Shown: positions 48,262 to 57,019 of the stretch, piece after piece
Position numbering within the stretch: position 1 is the stretch's first letter
How the letters are laid out: every line of letters begins with the position of its first letter
Assembly (NCBI RefSeq): GCF_000815105.2
Contig: NZ_CP010310.2
Coordinates: forward strand, 2,666,001 to 2,730,000
Direction: 5' to 3'
Source of the DNA: Pandoraea pulmonicola
GTDB taxonomy: Bacteria > Pseudomonadota > Gammaproteobacteria > Burkholderiales > Burkholderiaceae
DNA length: 64,000 bases
Made by a program: the position numbers and the translations under genes
Notes under the pieces: model-generated
Database searches by the model: none
Seen by the model: the letters and a program-made list of their open reading frames with translations, nothing else
What the model was told of the DNA's origin: nothing

Positions 48262-49023
48262 ATGGCGCTTACCGCATCGCAACTCGAGTCCTTCCGTAAC
48301 GAGGGGTATCTGATCCTTCCGCGCTATGTTGCGCAGGCCGAGTGCGAGGCGATTCTGGCCGATGCCCGCGCCCAACTGGCGGCGGCGTCGGGGCCGCTGG
48401 AGTTCGAGGCGGATGTCGGCTATGCCGGGGCGCCGAGTTCGCGTGACGCCGAAGGCGGGCAAACGGTCCGACGCCTGCTCAAGGCGTATGACCGGGGCGA
48501 TGCACTGCGCCGATGGGCGACGCGTCCGGAACTCGTCGAGTCGCTCGCACAGATCTTCGGCGAAGACGTCGTGCTTACGCTGGCGCATCACAACTGCGTG
48601 ATGACCAAGCATCTACACTTCGGCACGGCCACCGGCTGGCATCGCGACATCCGCTATTGGTCGTTCCCCCAGAACTCGCTCGTCTCGGTGTGGCTCGCGC
48701 TCGGGCCGGAAACTCGCGCGAACGGCGCGTTGCGCTTCATCCCCGGCTCGCATCGCGAACAACTCAAGCCGCATCAACTCGATTCGCTCGATTTTCTGCG
48801 CCCTGACGAACCGGATAACCAGCCGCTCGTTGCACGCGGCCAGCAGGTGCAGCTCGCGCAGGGCGACGTCGTGCTGTTCCACAGCGGGCTGTTTCATGCC
48901 GCCGGCCGCAACGAGGGCGACACCACAAAGTTTTCGGTCGTATTCGCCTATCGCGGCCAGAGCAACCCGCCGACGCCGGGCACGCGTTCCGCATCAGCCG
49001 GTGAAGTGCCGCTCGGCCACTGA
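48262..49023 (+). CDS. Phytanoyl-CoA dioxygenase family protein
   Basis: A 253-residue Fe(II)/2-oxoglutarate-dependent oxygenase. The iron ligands are His127 and Asp129 (GWHRDI) and a distal His near residue 212 (SGLFHAAG), with Arg231 a candidate for binding 2-oxoglutarate. The length suits a small-molecule hydroxylase. The substrate is not predictable; relatives act on ectoine, phytanoyl-CoA and many secondary metabolites, and no biosynthetic partner is adjacent. ATG at 48262 is chosen because the homology begins there. Confidence 0.88.
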   Translation: MALTASQLESFRNEGYLILPRYVAQAECEAILADARAQLAAASGPLEFEADVGYAGAPSSRDAEGGQTVRRLLKAYDRGDALRRWATRPELVESLAQIFGEDVVLTLAHHNCVMTKHLHFGTATGWHRDIRYWSFPQNSLVSVWLALGPETRANGALRFIPGSHREQLKPHQLDSLDFLRPDEPDNQPLVARGQQVQLAQGDVVLFHSGLFHAAGRNEGDTTKFSVVFAYRGQSNPPTPGTRSASAGEVPLGH

Positions 49024-49037
49024 GGCCGGTCCTTCCT

Positions 49038-49064
49038 CCGCCCGGTGCTTCGGCTTCCGGGCGG
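49038..49064 (+). terminator. Probable terminator after the PhyH gene
   Basis: A perfect 8-bp CCGCCCGG/CCGGGCGG stem with an 11-base loop lies 15 bases after the stop. The tail TTGCCT is poor in T. A second, weaker hairpin (CACCC/GGGTG, 49078-49094) with a CTTTCCT tail follows and may help. Confidence 0.5.
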
Positions 49065-49313
49065 TTGCCTGGTAGAACACCCTTCATTTGGGTGCTTTCC
49101 TAAAGCCTCTGCACCTTTTCCGGCGTAGACTCTTCGGCCACCCTTGTGGTGTCACGCGCTGGTGCACGCATCTTGCCCATGTCCCGCCCGTTCCTCGCAA
49201 CGTTGCGGTGTCGTACCAGTAATCTGCCTGACGCCATTCCATGACCTGTGTCGTGTCACCGCTGTGCAGACATCGTTCTGCGGCGCAGGCACGGCCGTTC
49301 CCGGAGGAAATAC

Positions 49314-50696
49314 GTGTCCCATTTGCCGATTACACCTGCTGCAACACCCGCAGCCGCGCCCGCCGCATCGAGCACGGCGCGGCGGGCCACATGGGGATCA
49401 CGAATGGGGTTCGTGCTGGCGGCGGCCGGTTCGGCCGTCGGTCTCGGTGCGGTGTGGAAGTTCCCGTACGTCGTGGGCGAGCATGGCGGCGGCGCCTTTC
49501 TCGCGGTGTACCTCGCTTGTGTCCTGACGCTTGGCGTGGCGTTGCTGCTTGCCGAGATGACCATCGGGCGCCTGACGGGCAAATCGATCACCACAGCGCT
49601 ACGTGAGCTGGGCGGACGCCGCTGGGCTTGGGTAGGGCGGATCGCCACGTTCAACGCCTTTGCCATCCTGTCGTTCTACGTCGTAGTCGGCGGCTGGACG
49701 GTGGCGTACCTCTTCCGTGCGGTCACCGGCACGGTGCTCTCGCGCGACACCGCGCATCTGGTCGGCGAGTTTTCGTCGTTCATTGCCGATCCGGTGGCGT
49801 CGCTCGCGAGCATGGGGGTGTTCCTGATGCTCACGGCGGCGATCGTCGCGGCCGGCGTGCAGAAGGGCATCGAGCGCGCCGGAAAATGGCTGATGCCCGC
49901 GTTCTTCGTGCTGATGTTGCTGGTCATCGTGCGTGCGCTCACGCTGCCAGGCGCGATTGCGGGCGTGGCGTGGTTCCTTACACCGGACTTCTCGGCCATC
50001 TCAGGCAACACGCTGCTCGAAGCGTTGGGACTGGCGTTCTTCTCGCTGTCGCTCGGTGCGGGCATGATCGTCGCGTACGGCTCCTATTTGCCGAAGGACG
50101 CGCGACTGGCGGGTTCCGCAGTCTGGGTCGCCACGCTCGCGACGCTGGCCTGCTGCCTTGCCGGGCTGATGATCCTGCCGGCGGTGTTCGCCTTCGGCGT
50201 CGCGCCCAATGCCGGCCCGGGGCTGACGTTCATCACGATGCCCGCGATCTTCGCGCAGATGCCATTCGGCCATCTCGTGGCCATCGCGTTCTTTCTGTTG
50301 CTGCTCTTCGCCGCACTCACGTCGGCCGTTTCGCTCTTCGAGCCCGTCACCGCGTTTCTCATCGACGAATACCGATGGCAGCGTGCTTCGGCCGTGCCCG
50401 CGGTGCTTGTCGCCACGTTTTCATTCGGTGCGCCAGCAGCATTGTCGTTCGGGGTGTGGTCGCACGTTCGTCTGTTCGATCGCACGATCTTCGATCTGAT
50501 GGACTTCGTGACGGTGAATCTGCTGATGCCCGCGGGCGGGCTATGCGTCGCGATCTTCGTCGGCGCACGCATCTGGCCGGCCGCGCGCACGGTGCTCGAG
50601 GGCTCGCGTGCCCAGTGGTTCACGCCGGTGTGGCGTGTGCTGCTGCTCACGCTCACGCCGGTCGCGATCTTCGGTGTCTGGTATCAGTGCCTTTGA
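49314..50696 (+). CDS. Sodium:neurotransmitter symporter (NSS/SNF) family transporter
   Basis: A 460-residue inner-membrane protein of the LeuT fold. The family motif GSAVGLGAVWKFPYVVGEHG spans the first helix and its unwound part, where sodium and substrate bind. There are about 11-12 helices. GTG at 49314 has GGAGGA at 49303-49308 as ribosome binding site; the frame is open to 49248. Bacterial members import amino acids such as Trp, Leu or Tyr with sodium. Substrate is not assignable. It stands alone. Confidence 0.9.
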   Translation: MSHLPITPAATPAAAPAASSTARRATWGSRMGFVLAAAGSAVGLGAVWKFPYVVGEHGGGAFLAVYLACVLTLGVALLLAEMTIGRLTGKSITTALRELGGRRWAWVGRIATFNAFAILSFYVVVGGWTVAYLFRAVTGTVLSRDTAHLVGEFSSFIADPVASLASMGVFLMLTAAIVAAGVQKGIERAGKWLMPAFFVLMLLVIVRALTLPGAIAGVAWFLTPDFSAISGNTLLEALGLAFFSLSLGAGMIVAYGSYLPKDARLAGSAVWVATLATLACCLAGLMILPAVFAFGVAPNAGPGLTFITMPAIFAQMPFGHLVAIAFFLLLLFAALTSAVSLFEPVTAFLIDEYRWQRASAVPAVLVATFSFGAPAALSFGVWSHVRLFDRTIFDLMDFVTVNLLMPAGGLCVAIFVGARIWPAARTVLEGSRAQWFTPVWRVLLLTLTPVAIFGVWYQCL

Positions 50697-50716
50697 CGTG
50701 CCGTGCGCTCACCTGC

Positions 50717-52078
50717 TCACGCCACCGGCGTTCGCATCGTGACCCATTCTTCGGCCGAGGTCGGATGGACGGCGAGCGTTCGGTCGAAGTCGGCCTTGGT
50801 CGCGCCCATCGACAGTGCGATGCCGAGCAACTGGACTTGCTCGCCGGCATGATCGCCAACCATGTGCGCCCCGACGATCTTGTCGGTCGCGCCGTCCACC
50901 AGTAGCTTCATCAGCGTTTTTTCCTGACGTCCCGACAACGTGGCCTTCAGCGGACGGAAGCTCGCCTTGTACACCTTGAGCTGCGCATATTGCGCCCGCG
51001 CTTCGCTCTCGGTGAGGCCGACGACACCGATTTCCGGCGTGCCGAATACCGCCGTCGGAATCAGCTTGTGATCCACGCGCGTCGGCCGCTCGCCAAAGAC
51101 GGTATCCGCGAACGCCTGGCCCTCGCGAATGGCCATCGGCGTGAGGTTCACGCGGTCGGTGACGTCGCCCACGGCGAAGATCGACGGCACATTGGTGCGC
51201 GAGAACTCGTCCACCATCACGGCACCACGTTCGTTCAGGGCGACGCGGCTCGCCGCCAAGCCGAGCCCCTGCGTGTAGGGCACGCGCCCGGCCGCGCTCA
51301 GCAGCACGTCGGCTTCGTGCGTGCTGCCGTCGGAGAGCGTCACACGCAGCCGGTCCTGCACCTTGTCCGCGCGCTCGACGGTTCGCTCGAGAAGGACCTC
51401 GATGCCACGCGCCTTGTAGTCGGTTTCGAGCGTCGTGCGCACGTCTTCGTCGAACCCGCGCAGCAGATGCGGGCCACGATGCACCAGGGTGACCTTCGCG
51501 CCCAACCCGGCGAAGACGGCGGCGAATTCGATGGCGATGTATCCGCCGCCGATGATCGTGATGCGCTCGGGCAGCGTCTCCAGATGAAACACTTCGTTCG
51601 ACGAAATCGCATGTTCGCGGCCGACGAAATGCGGCTGATCGGCCGGACGTCCGCCCGTGGCGATCAGGATGTTGCGTGCCGTGACGCGCTCGCCGGTGGC
51701 AGGCAGCACCACCGTGTGCGGGCCTTCGACGACGGCACGTGCCTCGATGAGTTGCGCGCCGGCGCGTTCGAGATTCGTGCGATAGATGCCTTCGAGCCGG
51801 GCGATTTCGCGGTCCTTGTTCGCGATGAGCGTCTTCCAGTCGAACGAAGGCGAGGGCACTTGCCAACCGAAGCCGGCGGCGTCCTCGAATTCGTCCGCGA
51901 AACGGCTCGCGTAGACGAGCAGCTTCTTCGGCACGCAGCCGCGAATGACGCACGTACCGCCCACGCGATACTCTTCCGCCACCTTCACCCGTGCGCCGTA
52001 CTGCGCCGCCACGCGCGCCGCGCGCACACCGCCGGAACCGGCGCCGATCACGAAAAGATCCACATCGAACTGGGGCAT
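50717..52078 (-). CDS. gor: Glutathione-disulfide reductase
   Basis: A 453-residue class I pyridine nucleotide-disulfide oxidoreductase. The FAD motif is at residues 7-15 (VIGAGSGG), the redox disulfide in GGTCVIRGCVPKK near residue 45, the NADP Rossmann at IIGGGYIAIEFA, and the active-site His-Glu pair in VHPTSAEEW at the end. HRG after the second Rossmann suggests NADPH rather than NADH. AAGGAG lies before ATG 52078. It recycles glutathione for peroxide and thiol balance. It is convergent with the NSS transporter, 20 bases apart. Confidence 0.93.
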   Translation of the reverse strand: MPQFDVDLFVIGAGSGGVRAARVAAQYGARVKVAEEYRVGGTCVIRGCVPKKLLVYASRFADEFEDAAGFGWQVPSPSFDWKTLIANKDREIARLEGIYRTNLERAGAQLIEARAVVEGPHTVVLPATGERVTARNILIATGGRPADQPHFVGREHAISSNEVFHLETLPERITIIGGGYIAIEFAAVFAGLGAKVTLVHRGPHLLRGFDEDVRTTLETDYKARGIEVLLERTVERADKVQDRLRVTLSDGSTHEADVLLSAAGRVPYTQGLGLAASRVALNERGAVMVDEFSRTNVPSIFAVGDVTDRVNLTPMAIREGQAFADTVFGERPTRVDHKLIPTAVFGTPEIGVVGLTESEARAQYAQLKVYKASFRPLKATLSGRQEKTLMKLLVDGATDKIVGAHMVGDHAGEQVQLLGIALSMGATKADFDRTLAVHPTSAEEWVTMRTPVA

Positions 52079-52616
52079 TGCTGACTCCTTGTTGTCTGGC
52101 GACACGCGGCGCGCGCATGCGGAAAACGTGCGTCGAACCGTGCGTGTCACGTTGAGCGATTGTGCCAGAGAGCCGCACGCCACGTCGGTGCGGCCCCATG
52201 GATTCGGAACGCTCCGATCGTGGTTCAGGAAGTCCCTCGCATGCTTTGTGGCATCTCGGCCATTTCATCCGCCAAGCGGTCCGTCAATCCGGGTTTTCGC
52301 ACGGTCGTGCACTTTCATTGACGCACATCAATGTGCCAGACGGAACACGGGACGAGAATCGAAGGCGTCGGAAGTCGATCAACGTTTCACCGGTGCGTTG
52401 GGACTGGCCCACGAGGTCGTCCATGGCGTATCGCCGCAATGCCGCCGCGGCGGATGGATGTTTCTCAAATGAAACACTTCCCGGGACACCTTTCCGACAT
52501 GACGCGAATGATGAGGTTGGAAGTGCATACGAATCAACATGTTGTCCTTAGTGGCCCGAAAGTTGCTGTGGAAGTGGCAAGACAGGCGGGATGTACCGCC
52601 GACACTCGAGGATGTC
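52079..52616. other. Intergenic region between gor and the secreted-protein gene
   Basis: 538 bases between divergent genes, holding the gor promoter near 52090-52200 and the upstream region of the next gene. Composition drops in GC near 52460-52560 (TCTCAAATGAAACACTTCC region), which is where the downstream promoter may lie. I see no hairpin, RNA gene or coding signal. Confidence 0.5.
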
Positions 52617-53129
52617 ATGACGAAGTCGTACTCTTGCCTCATGGGCGCCACGATGGCGCTGGCATTGCTGTATTGCGTCTGGCTGCCGGCGTCGGCACGC
52701 ACCGCGAATTCGCCGGACGCTCCGGGTCAATCGGAGCCTTCGGTCATCAAGTCGCACGTGGCGGCCAGCGCTGCGCACGGCGCCCGGTCGTCTCGGGGCG
52801 CGCGCGTGAAGCGTGCCACCAGGACTTCGGCCTTTGCTCCGCCGGGCTCTCCTCCGCCGGCGCTCGTCGGCGCCGCACCGACGCCGTGGCACGACGTGTT
52901 CGGGGAAGCGGGAGCATGGGCGGCCGATCCGATCGTCGTGAGCGGCAGAACATTGAACGACACGCTCGCCAATGCAGGCGTGACGCATCCCGCATCGGGT
53001 CTGATCACCGGGCCGCGTGCGGGTCTCACCGGCCTCTATCAGACGGTCTGGCATCACGCGCTCGCAAACTCGGCGTCGAAAGCGCCGTTGTTTGCCGGCG
53101 CTCCCGAGTACTTCGGGCTCCATTTCTAA
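52617..53129 (+). CDS. Secreted protein of unknown function
   Basis: A 170-residue protein with a signal peptide (basic start, hydrophobic core CLMGATMALALLYCVWL, cleavage near ASA-RT at residue 27). The mature part is Ala/Ser/Pro-rich for 70 residues, then less biased (VVSGRTLNDTLANAGVTHPA, ending EYFGLHF). There is no recognised domain and no lipobox. GAGGATGTC precedes the ATG. It forms a single gene, neighbours unrelated. It is probably lineage-restricted. Confidence 0.6.
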   Translation: MTKSYSCLMGATMALALLYCVWLPASARTANSPDAPGQSEPSVIKSHVAASAAHGARSSRGARVKRATRTSAFAPPGSPPPALVGAAPTPWHDVFGEAGAWAADPIVVSGRTLNDTLANAGVTHPASGLITGPRAGLTGLYQTVWHHALANSASKAPLFAGAPEYFGLHF

Positions 53130-53324
53130 TCGGGTTCGCCTTGCCGGATCGCGCGTCGCGCATGCGCTTGCGTGCCGTTCTTCTTGCTGTTTCCCTCGTT
53201 GTTTTGCTTCTCCCCCACGCTTGCCTCGCCAAGTTCAAAGCGGTTAGGATTAATCCGCAGTTCAAGCGTGGCATTTCCTCCAGACATGCCGACTGCCGGC
53301 ATGCCATTCCGTTTCGGAGCCCCT

Positions 53325-54815
53325 ATGAGCACGCCTGAAGTCTCTGTGCAAAGTCTCCCTCAGAAGAAAGCGGTTCCCATCGGACTGATAGCGGGTGTGA
53401 TCGTCCTGATCGCCGTGCTGTTGATCCCCATGCCCGATGATCTGCCGGTCGCCGGGCATCGCATGCTGGCGATTCTCGCGTTCGCGGTGGTAGTGTGGAT
53501 CACCGAAGCCGTTTCCTATGAAGCCAGCGCCATCATCATCACCTCGCTGATGGCGTTTCTCGTGGGCACCGCGCCCACGGTGCAGGATCCGAGTGTCGAA
53601 TATGGCACGTCGCGCGCCATCAGCATGGCGCTGGCCGGTTTCTCCAACTCGGCGCTTGCGCTGGTCGCCGGTGCGCTGTTCATTGCCGCGGCGATGACGC
53701 TCACCGGACTCGATCGTCGCATCGCGCTGGTCACCCTCTCCAGAATCGGCACCAGCACGCGACGCGTCATGGTCGGCGCCATCGCCGTGACCATCCTGCT
53801 CTCGCTCGTCGTGCCGAGCGCCACTGCGCGCAGCGCGTGCGTGGTGCCGATCATGATGGGCGTGATTGCCGCGTTCGGCGTGGACAAGCGCTCGAACATC
53901 GCGGCCGGCATCATGATCATCGTGGCGCAGGCCACCAGCATCTGGAACATCGGGATTCAGACGGCGGCCGCGCAGAACCTGCTGACGGTCGGCTTCATGG
54001 ACAAGATGCTGGGCTCGCGCATCACCTGGGCCGAATGGCTCGTCGCCGGTGCGCCGTGGGCCGTCATCATGTCGGTGATTCTCGTGGTCCTCGTGCTCCG
54101 CATGATGCCGCCCGAGGCCGACGCCATTGCCGGCGGCAAGGAAGCCGTCGAAGCGCAGCTGCGAGAAATGGGGCCGATGACGAGCGCACAGAAGCGCCTG
54201 CTTGCCGTGTCGATCGGTCTGCTTTTGTTCTGGGCGACGGAGGGCAAGCTGCACCGCTTCGATACCACGTCGGTGACCTACGTCGGCCTGGTGGCGTTGA
54301 TGCTGCCGCGCTTCGGCGTGATGACCTGGAAAGAGGTGCAATCGCGCATTCCATGGGGCACCGTGATCGTATTCGGTGTTGGCATCAGTCTCGGCACCGC
54401 GCTCCTCACCACGCAGGCGGGGCAGTGGCTCGGCAATCACGTGGTGGCGGCGACCGGTCTCGACTCGCTCCCGACGCTGTGGGTCTTCGCCATTCTGGCG
54501 GCGTTCCTGGTTCTCATCCATCTCGGCTTCGCGAGCGCCACGGCGCTGACCTCGGCCATGCTGCCGATCCTGATCTCGGTGCTGCAGACACTGCCGGGCG
54601 ATTTCAACCGGCTGGGCATGACGATGCTGCTCGGCTTCACGGTGAGCTTCGGTTTCATTTTGCCGATCAACGCGCCGCAGAACATGGTGTGCCTGGGCAC
54701 CGACACCTTCACCGCGAAGCAGTTCGCCAGGGTCGGTATCGTGGTTACGATCATCGGTTACGCGATGCTGCTGCTCTTCGGCGCGACTTACTGGCGCTGG
54801 CTCGGCTGGTTGTGA
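53325..54815 (+). CDS. DASS/SLC13-type anion symporter
   Basis: A 496-residue inner-membrane protein with about 12 helices. SNT-type substrate motifs appear as SATARSACVVPIM (about residue 165) and, in the second half, LPINAPQNMV. The family imports dicarboxylates, tricarboxylates or sulfate-like anions with sodium. GGAG lies five bases upstream of the ATG. It is followed after 67 bases by an Ldh-family dehydrogenase on the same strand, so the pair could take up and oxidise a 2-hydroxy or sulfo-acid. This is inferred from context. Confidence 0.88.
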   Translation: MSTPEVSVQSLPQKKAVPIGLIAGVIVLIAVLLIPMPDDLPVAGHRMLAILAFAVVVWITEAVSYEASAIIITSLMAFLVGTAPTVQDPSVEYGTSRAISMALAGFSNSALALVAGALFIAAAMTLTGLDRRIALVTLSRIGTSTRRVMVGAIAVTILLSLVVPSATARSACVVPIMMGVIAAFGVDKRSNIAAGIMIIVAQATSIWNIGIQTAAAQNLLTVGFMDKMLGSRITWAEWLVAGAPWAVIMSVILVVLVLRMMPPEADAIAGGKEAVEAQLREMGPMTSAQKRLLAVSIGLLLFWATEGKLHRFDTTSVTYVGLVALMLPRFGVMTWKEVQSRIPWGTVIVFGVGISLGTALLTTQAGQWLGNHVVAATGLDSLPTLWVFAILAAFLVLIHLGFASATALTSAMLPILISVLQTLPGDFNRLGMTMLLGFTVSFGFILPINAPQNMVCLGTDTFTAKQFARVGIVVTIIGYAMLLLFGATYWRWLGWL

Positions 54816-54830
54816 CGTGTGGCAGTCGAA

Positions 54831-54879
54831 AGGGAGTAAAGGGAGTAAAGGAGTAATGGAGTAATGGAGTAATGGAGTC
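54831..54879 (+). repeat. GGAGTAA tandem repeat forming a mini-ORF leader of the Ldh-like gene
   Basis: The stretch between the DASS stop and the dehydrogenase start is a run of six imperfect GGAGTAA/GGAGTAAT units. Three of them contain ATG-GAG, two of which are Met-Glu-stop with TAATG overlaps (54856-54864, 54864-54872). The third, at 54872, runs nine codons into the gene in another frame. Every unit also looks like a Shine-Dalgarno sequence. The real start is at 54883. Confidence 0.85.
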
Positions 54880-54882
54880 ATC

Positions 54883-55935
54883 ATGCGAATCCCTCTGAAA
54901 GATGCCACCGAGTTCGGCAAGCAGCTGCTGCTCGCGCAGGGCGTGCCCGACGATATCGCGCTGGACGTGGCGCAGCACCTGGTCGAGTCGGACCGCGTCG
55001 GCTATGCGAGTCACGGCCTGTCGATTCTGCCGACGTACCGCAAGGTGCTCGAAGACGGGCAGGTCAATCCGACCGGCCGACCGACGGTGCTCACCGATCA
55101 CGGCAATCTGCTGCTCTATGAAGGCAACCGCGGTTTCGGTCAGCATGTGGGCAAGTTCGTCGTCGAGCATGCGATCGCCCGCGCGTTCGACAAGGGGGTG
55201 TCGATCCTGACGCTGCGCAACAGCCATCACCTGGGCCGGATGGGGCAGTATGGCGAGATGGCCGCGCAGCAGGGGCTGGTGTTCATGGCCTTCGCGAACG
55301 TCACGAACCGCCAGCCGATGGTCGCGCCGTATGGCGGCAGCGAACCGCGTCTGACGACCAATCCGCTGTGCTTCGCCGGTCCGCTGCCGAACGATCGGCC
55401 GCCGCTCGTCGTGGACATGGCGACGAGCGCCATCGCGATCAACAAGGCGCGGGTGCTGGCCGCCGAAGGCAAGTCGGCGCCGGTCGGCTCGCTCATCGAT
55501 GGCTACGGCAATCCGTCGACCGACCCGAGCACGCTGTTCGAGGAACCTTTCGGTGCGTTGCTGCCGTTCGGCGCACACAAAGGCTATGCGCTCGGCATCG
55601 TGGCGGAGCTGCTCGCGGGTGTGCTCTCGGGCGGCGGCACGATTCAGCCGGAACACCCGCGCGCCGGCGTCGCGACGAACAACATGTTCGCCATCGTGCT
55701 CAACCCGCAGGTCGATTTCTCGGCGACGTGGCGCTCGCACGAGGTCGAGGCGTTCATCGAATATCTGACGTCGTGCCCGCCGCAACCGGGCTTCGATCGT
55801 GTGCGATACCCGGGCGAGTACGAAGCGGAAAATCGCAGGAAGCATCACGATCACATCGATCTGACGGCGCCGATCTGGGCGTCGCTCATGAAGATGGCCG
55901 CCGAGCTCGACGTGCCGCCGCCGCGTACACTGTGA
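54883..55935 (+). CDS. Ldh2-family malate/L-lactate/ureidoglycolate-type dehydrogenase
   Basis: A 350-residue NAD(P)-dependent oxidoreductase of the Ldh/MdhB family, unrelated to Rossmann LDH. The markers are SHGLSILPTYRK near residue 44, the catalytic-His-like stretch NSHHLGRMG near 115 and a DMATSAIAINKA nucleotide-binding motif. Known members act on malate, sulfolactate, ureidoglycolate or keto-gluconate and related acids; this one cannot be fixed. It is probably co-transcribed with the DASS transporter. Translation may be affected by the mini-ORF repeat just before it. Confidence 0.88.
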   Translation: MRIPLKDATEFGKQLLLAQGVPDDIALDVAQHLVESDRVGYASHGLSILPTYRKVLEDGQVNPTGRPTVLTDHGNLLLYEGNRGFGQHVGKFVVEHAIARAFDKGVSILTLRNSHHLGRMGQYGEMAAQQGLVFMAFANVTNRQPMVAPYGGSEPRLTTNPLCFAGPLPNDRPPLVVDMATSAIAINKARVLAAEGKSAPVGSLIDGYGNPSTDPSTLFEEPFGALLPFGAHKGYALGIVAELLAGVLSGGGTIQPEHPRAGVATNNMFAIVLNPQVDFSATWRSHEVEAFIEYLTSCPPQPGFDRVRYPGEYEAENRRKHHDHIDLTAPIWASLMKMAAELDVPPPRTL

Positions 55936-56074
55936 CAAGAAGACCGCTCGTCCGCCCACTCGGGGCCTCGCACGAAAAGCGCGTGTCCGACGGGGATCCG
56001 CGGGCCAGGGGAGTGGGTGAAGTCGATATTGAAATGGCGACGTCCAGGCGGCGTTGCAGGGAGAAGTGATACGA

Positions 56075-56500
56075 ATGGCATTCATCAAGGTGGACGTGGT
56101 CAGCACCGAGCGTTCGATTTTCTCGGGCGAAGCGCGCTTCGTTGAAGTGCCGGGCACGGCCGGCGAACTGGGCGTACTGCCCGGACATACGCCGTTGCTT
56201 ACCGGCATCCGTCCGGGAACCGTGCGCATCGAGGCGGCGGACGGCACGGAAACGTTTCTGTATATCGCGGGCGGCTTCGTGGAGATCCAGCCCGACCGGG
56301 TCACGGTCCTCGCCGATACGGCCATGCGCGCCGACAGTCTCGATCAGGCGCGTGCCGAGCGCGCGAGAGAGGAAGCGAAGGCGTTGCTTGAACAACAATC
56401 GGACGACATCGACTACGCCAAGGCCCAGGCAGAACTCGCGGAAGCCGTCGCCCAATTGCAGGCCATCAAGCGGATGCGCAAGCAGAAGCAGGCCGGGTAA
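56075..56500 (+). CDS. atpC: Orphan F1-ATP synthase epsilon subunit
   Basis: A 141-residue epsilon subunit of normal length. The N-terminal beta sandwich is complete ([38 protein letters not shown]), as is the C-terminal helical hairpin ([26 protein letters not shown]). No other atp gene lies within the window, and the neighbours are a dehydrogenase and a crotonase operon. It may be a second copy carrying a special regulatory role, or a displaced copy. ATG at 56075 has GGAGAA upstream. The sequence is intact, so it should be made. Confidence 0.9.
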   Translation: MAFIKVDVVSTERSIFSGEARFVEVPGTAGELGVLPGHTPLLTGIRPGTVRIEAADGTETFLYIAGGFVEIQPDRVTVLADTAMRADSLDQARAERAREEAKALLEQQSDDIDYAKAQAELAEAVAQLQAIKRMRKQKQAG

Positions 56501-57019
56501 TTCCGCTCCAGACCTCACACACGATCCTCACGTGACGCGCCGTATCCGCGGTGCGTTGCGCTTCTCCTGAACGTCCATCGGCAACCGACTTGCCGATCCC
56601 GCCGCACGCACTCGCACCGTATCGGTTCCCCCGTTTTCCCCTTCGCCTCGACGCGAAACGTGCCGGTGCCGAACGCCTCGGCGGCGTCTTCCCGTTGCTT
56701 TCATCCGCGCTATCCCCCACAGCCATCGTCGTCTGACCGAGGCGGATGTCTCGCGTCCGCCATCGGCCCGTTCTGCCGACGCTCGCATGAGTGCCCGGCA
56801 TGCGGCGACTGGCGTCGTCACGTCCACGCCCGTGTCTTCGTCGGGACGAGGTGCAACCCGCATGAGGTAAACCCTGAATCGAATCGGCTTGCACCATTTT
56901 TTTGAAATAACTATATTGCTTTCAGATAACAGTTATTGCACTGAAATAATTGTTTAGCGATTTGTGCGATGGTCGCATGATCGTCTTTCAATGCACGCGT
57001 TCGTGCCTTTGGAGTTCAA
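56501..57019. other. Long intergenic region before the crotonase operon
   Basis: 519 bases. The first 380 have no recognised content. The last part contains a marked AT-rich island (56894-56960) that should be the promoter of the crotonase operon. No terminator for atpC was found. No small gene is supported. Confidence 0.6.
56894..56960 (+). promoter_or_regulatory. AT-rich promoter/operator island of the crotonase-ABC-ligase operon
   Basis: About 70 percent AT in an otherwise very GC-rich chromosome. It holds TGAAATAA twice, at 56903-56910 and 56942-56949 (39 bp apart), and an inverted AATAACT (56906-56912) / AGTTATT (56931-56937). The start of the crotonase gene is 60 bases downstream. Confidence 0.6.

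Noticed and set aside
53241..53260. GGATTAATCC palindrome upstream of the DASS transporter gene
   Set aside because: A single 10-bp palindrome without a matching partner or clear promoter context is weak evidence for an operator.
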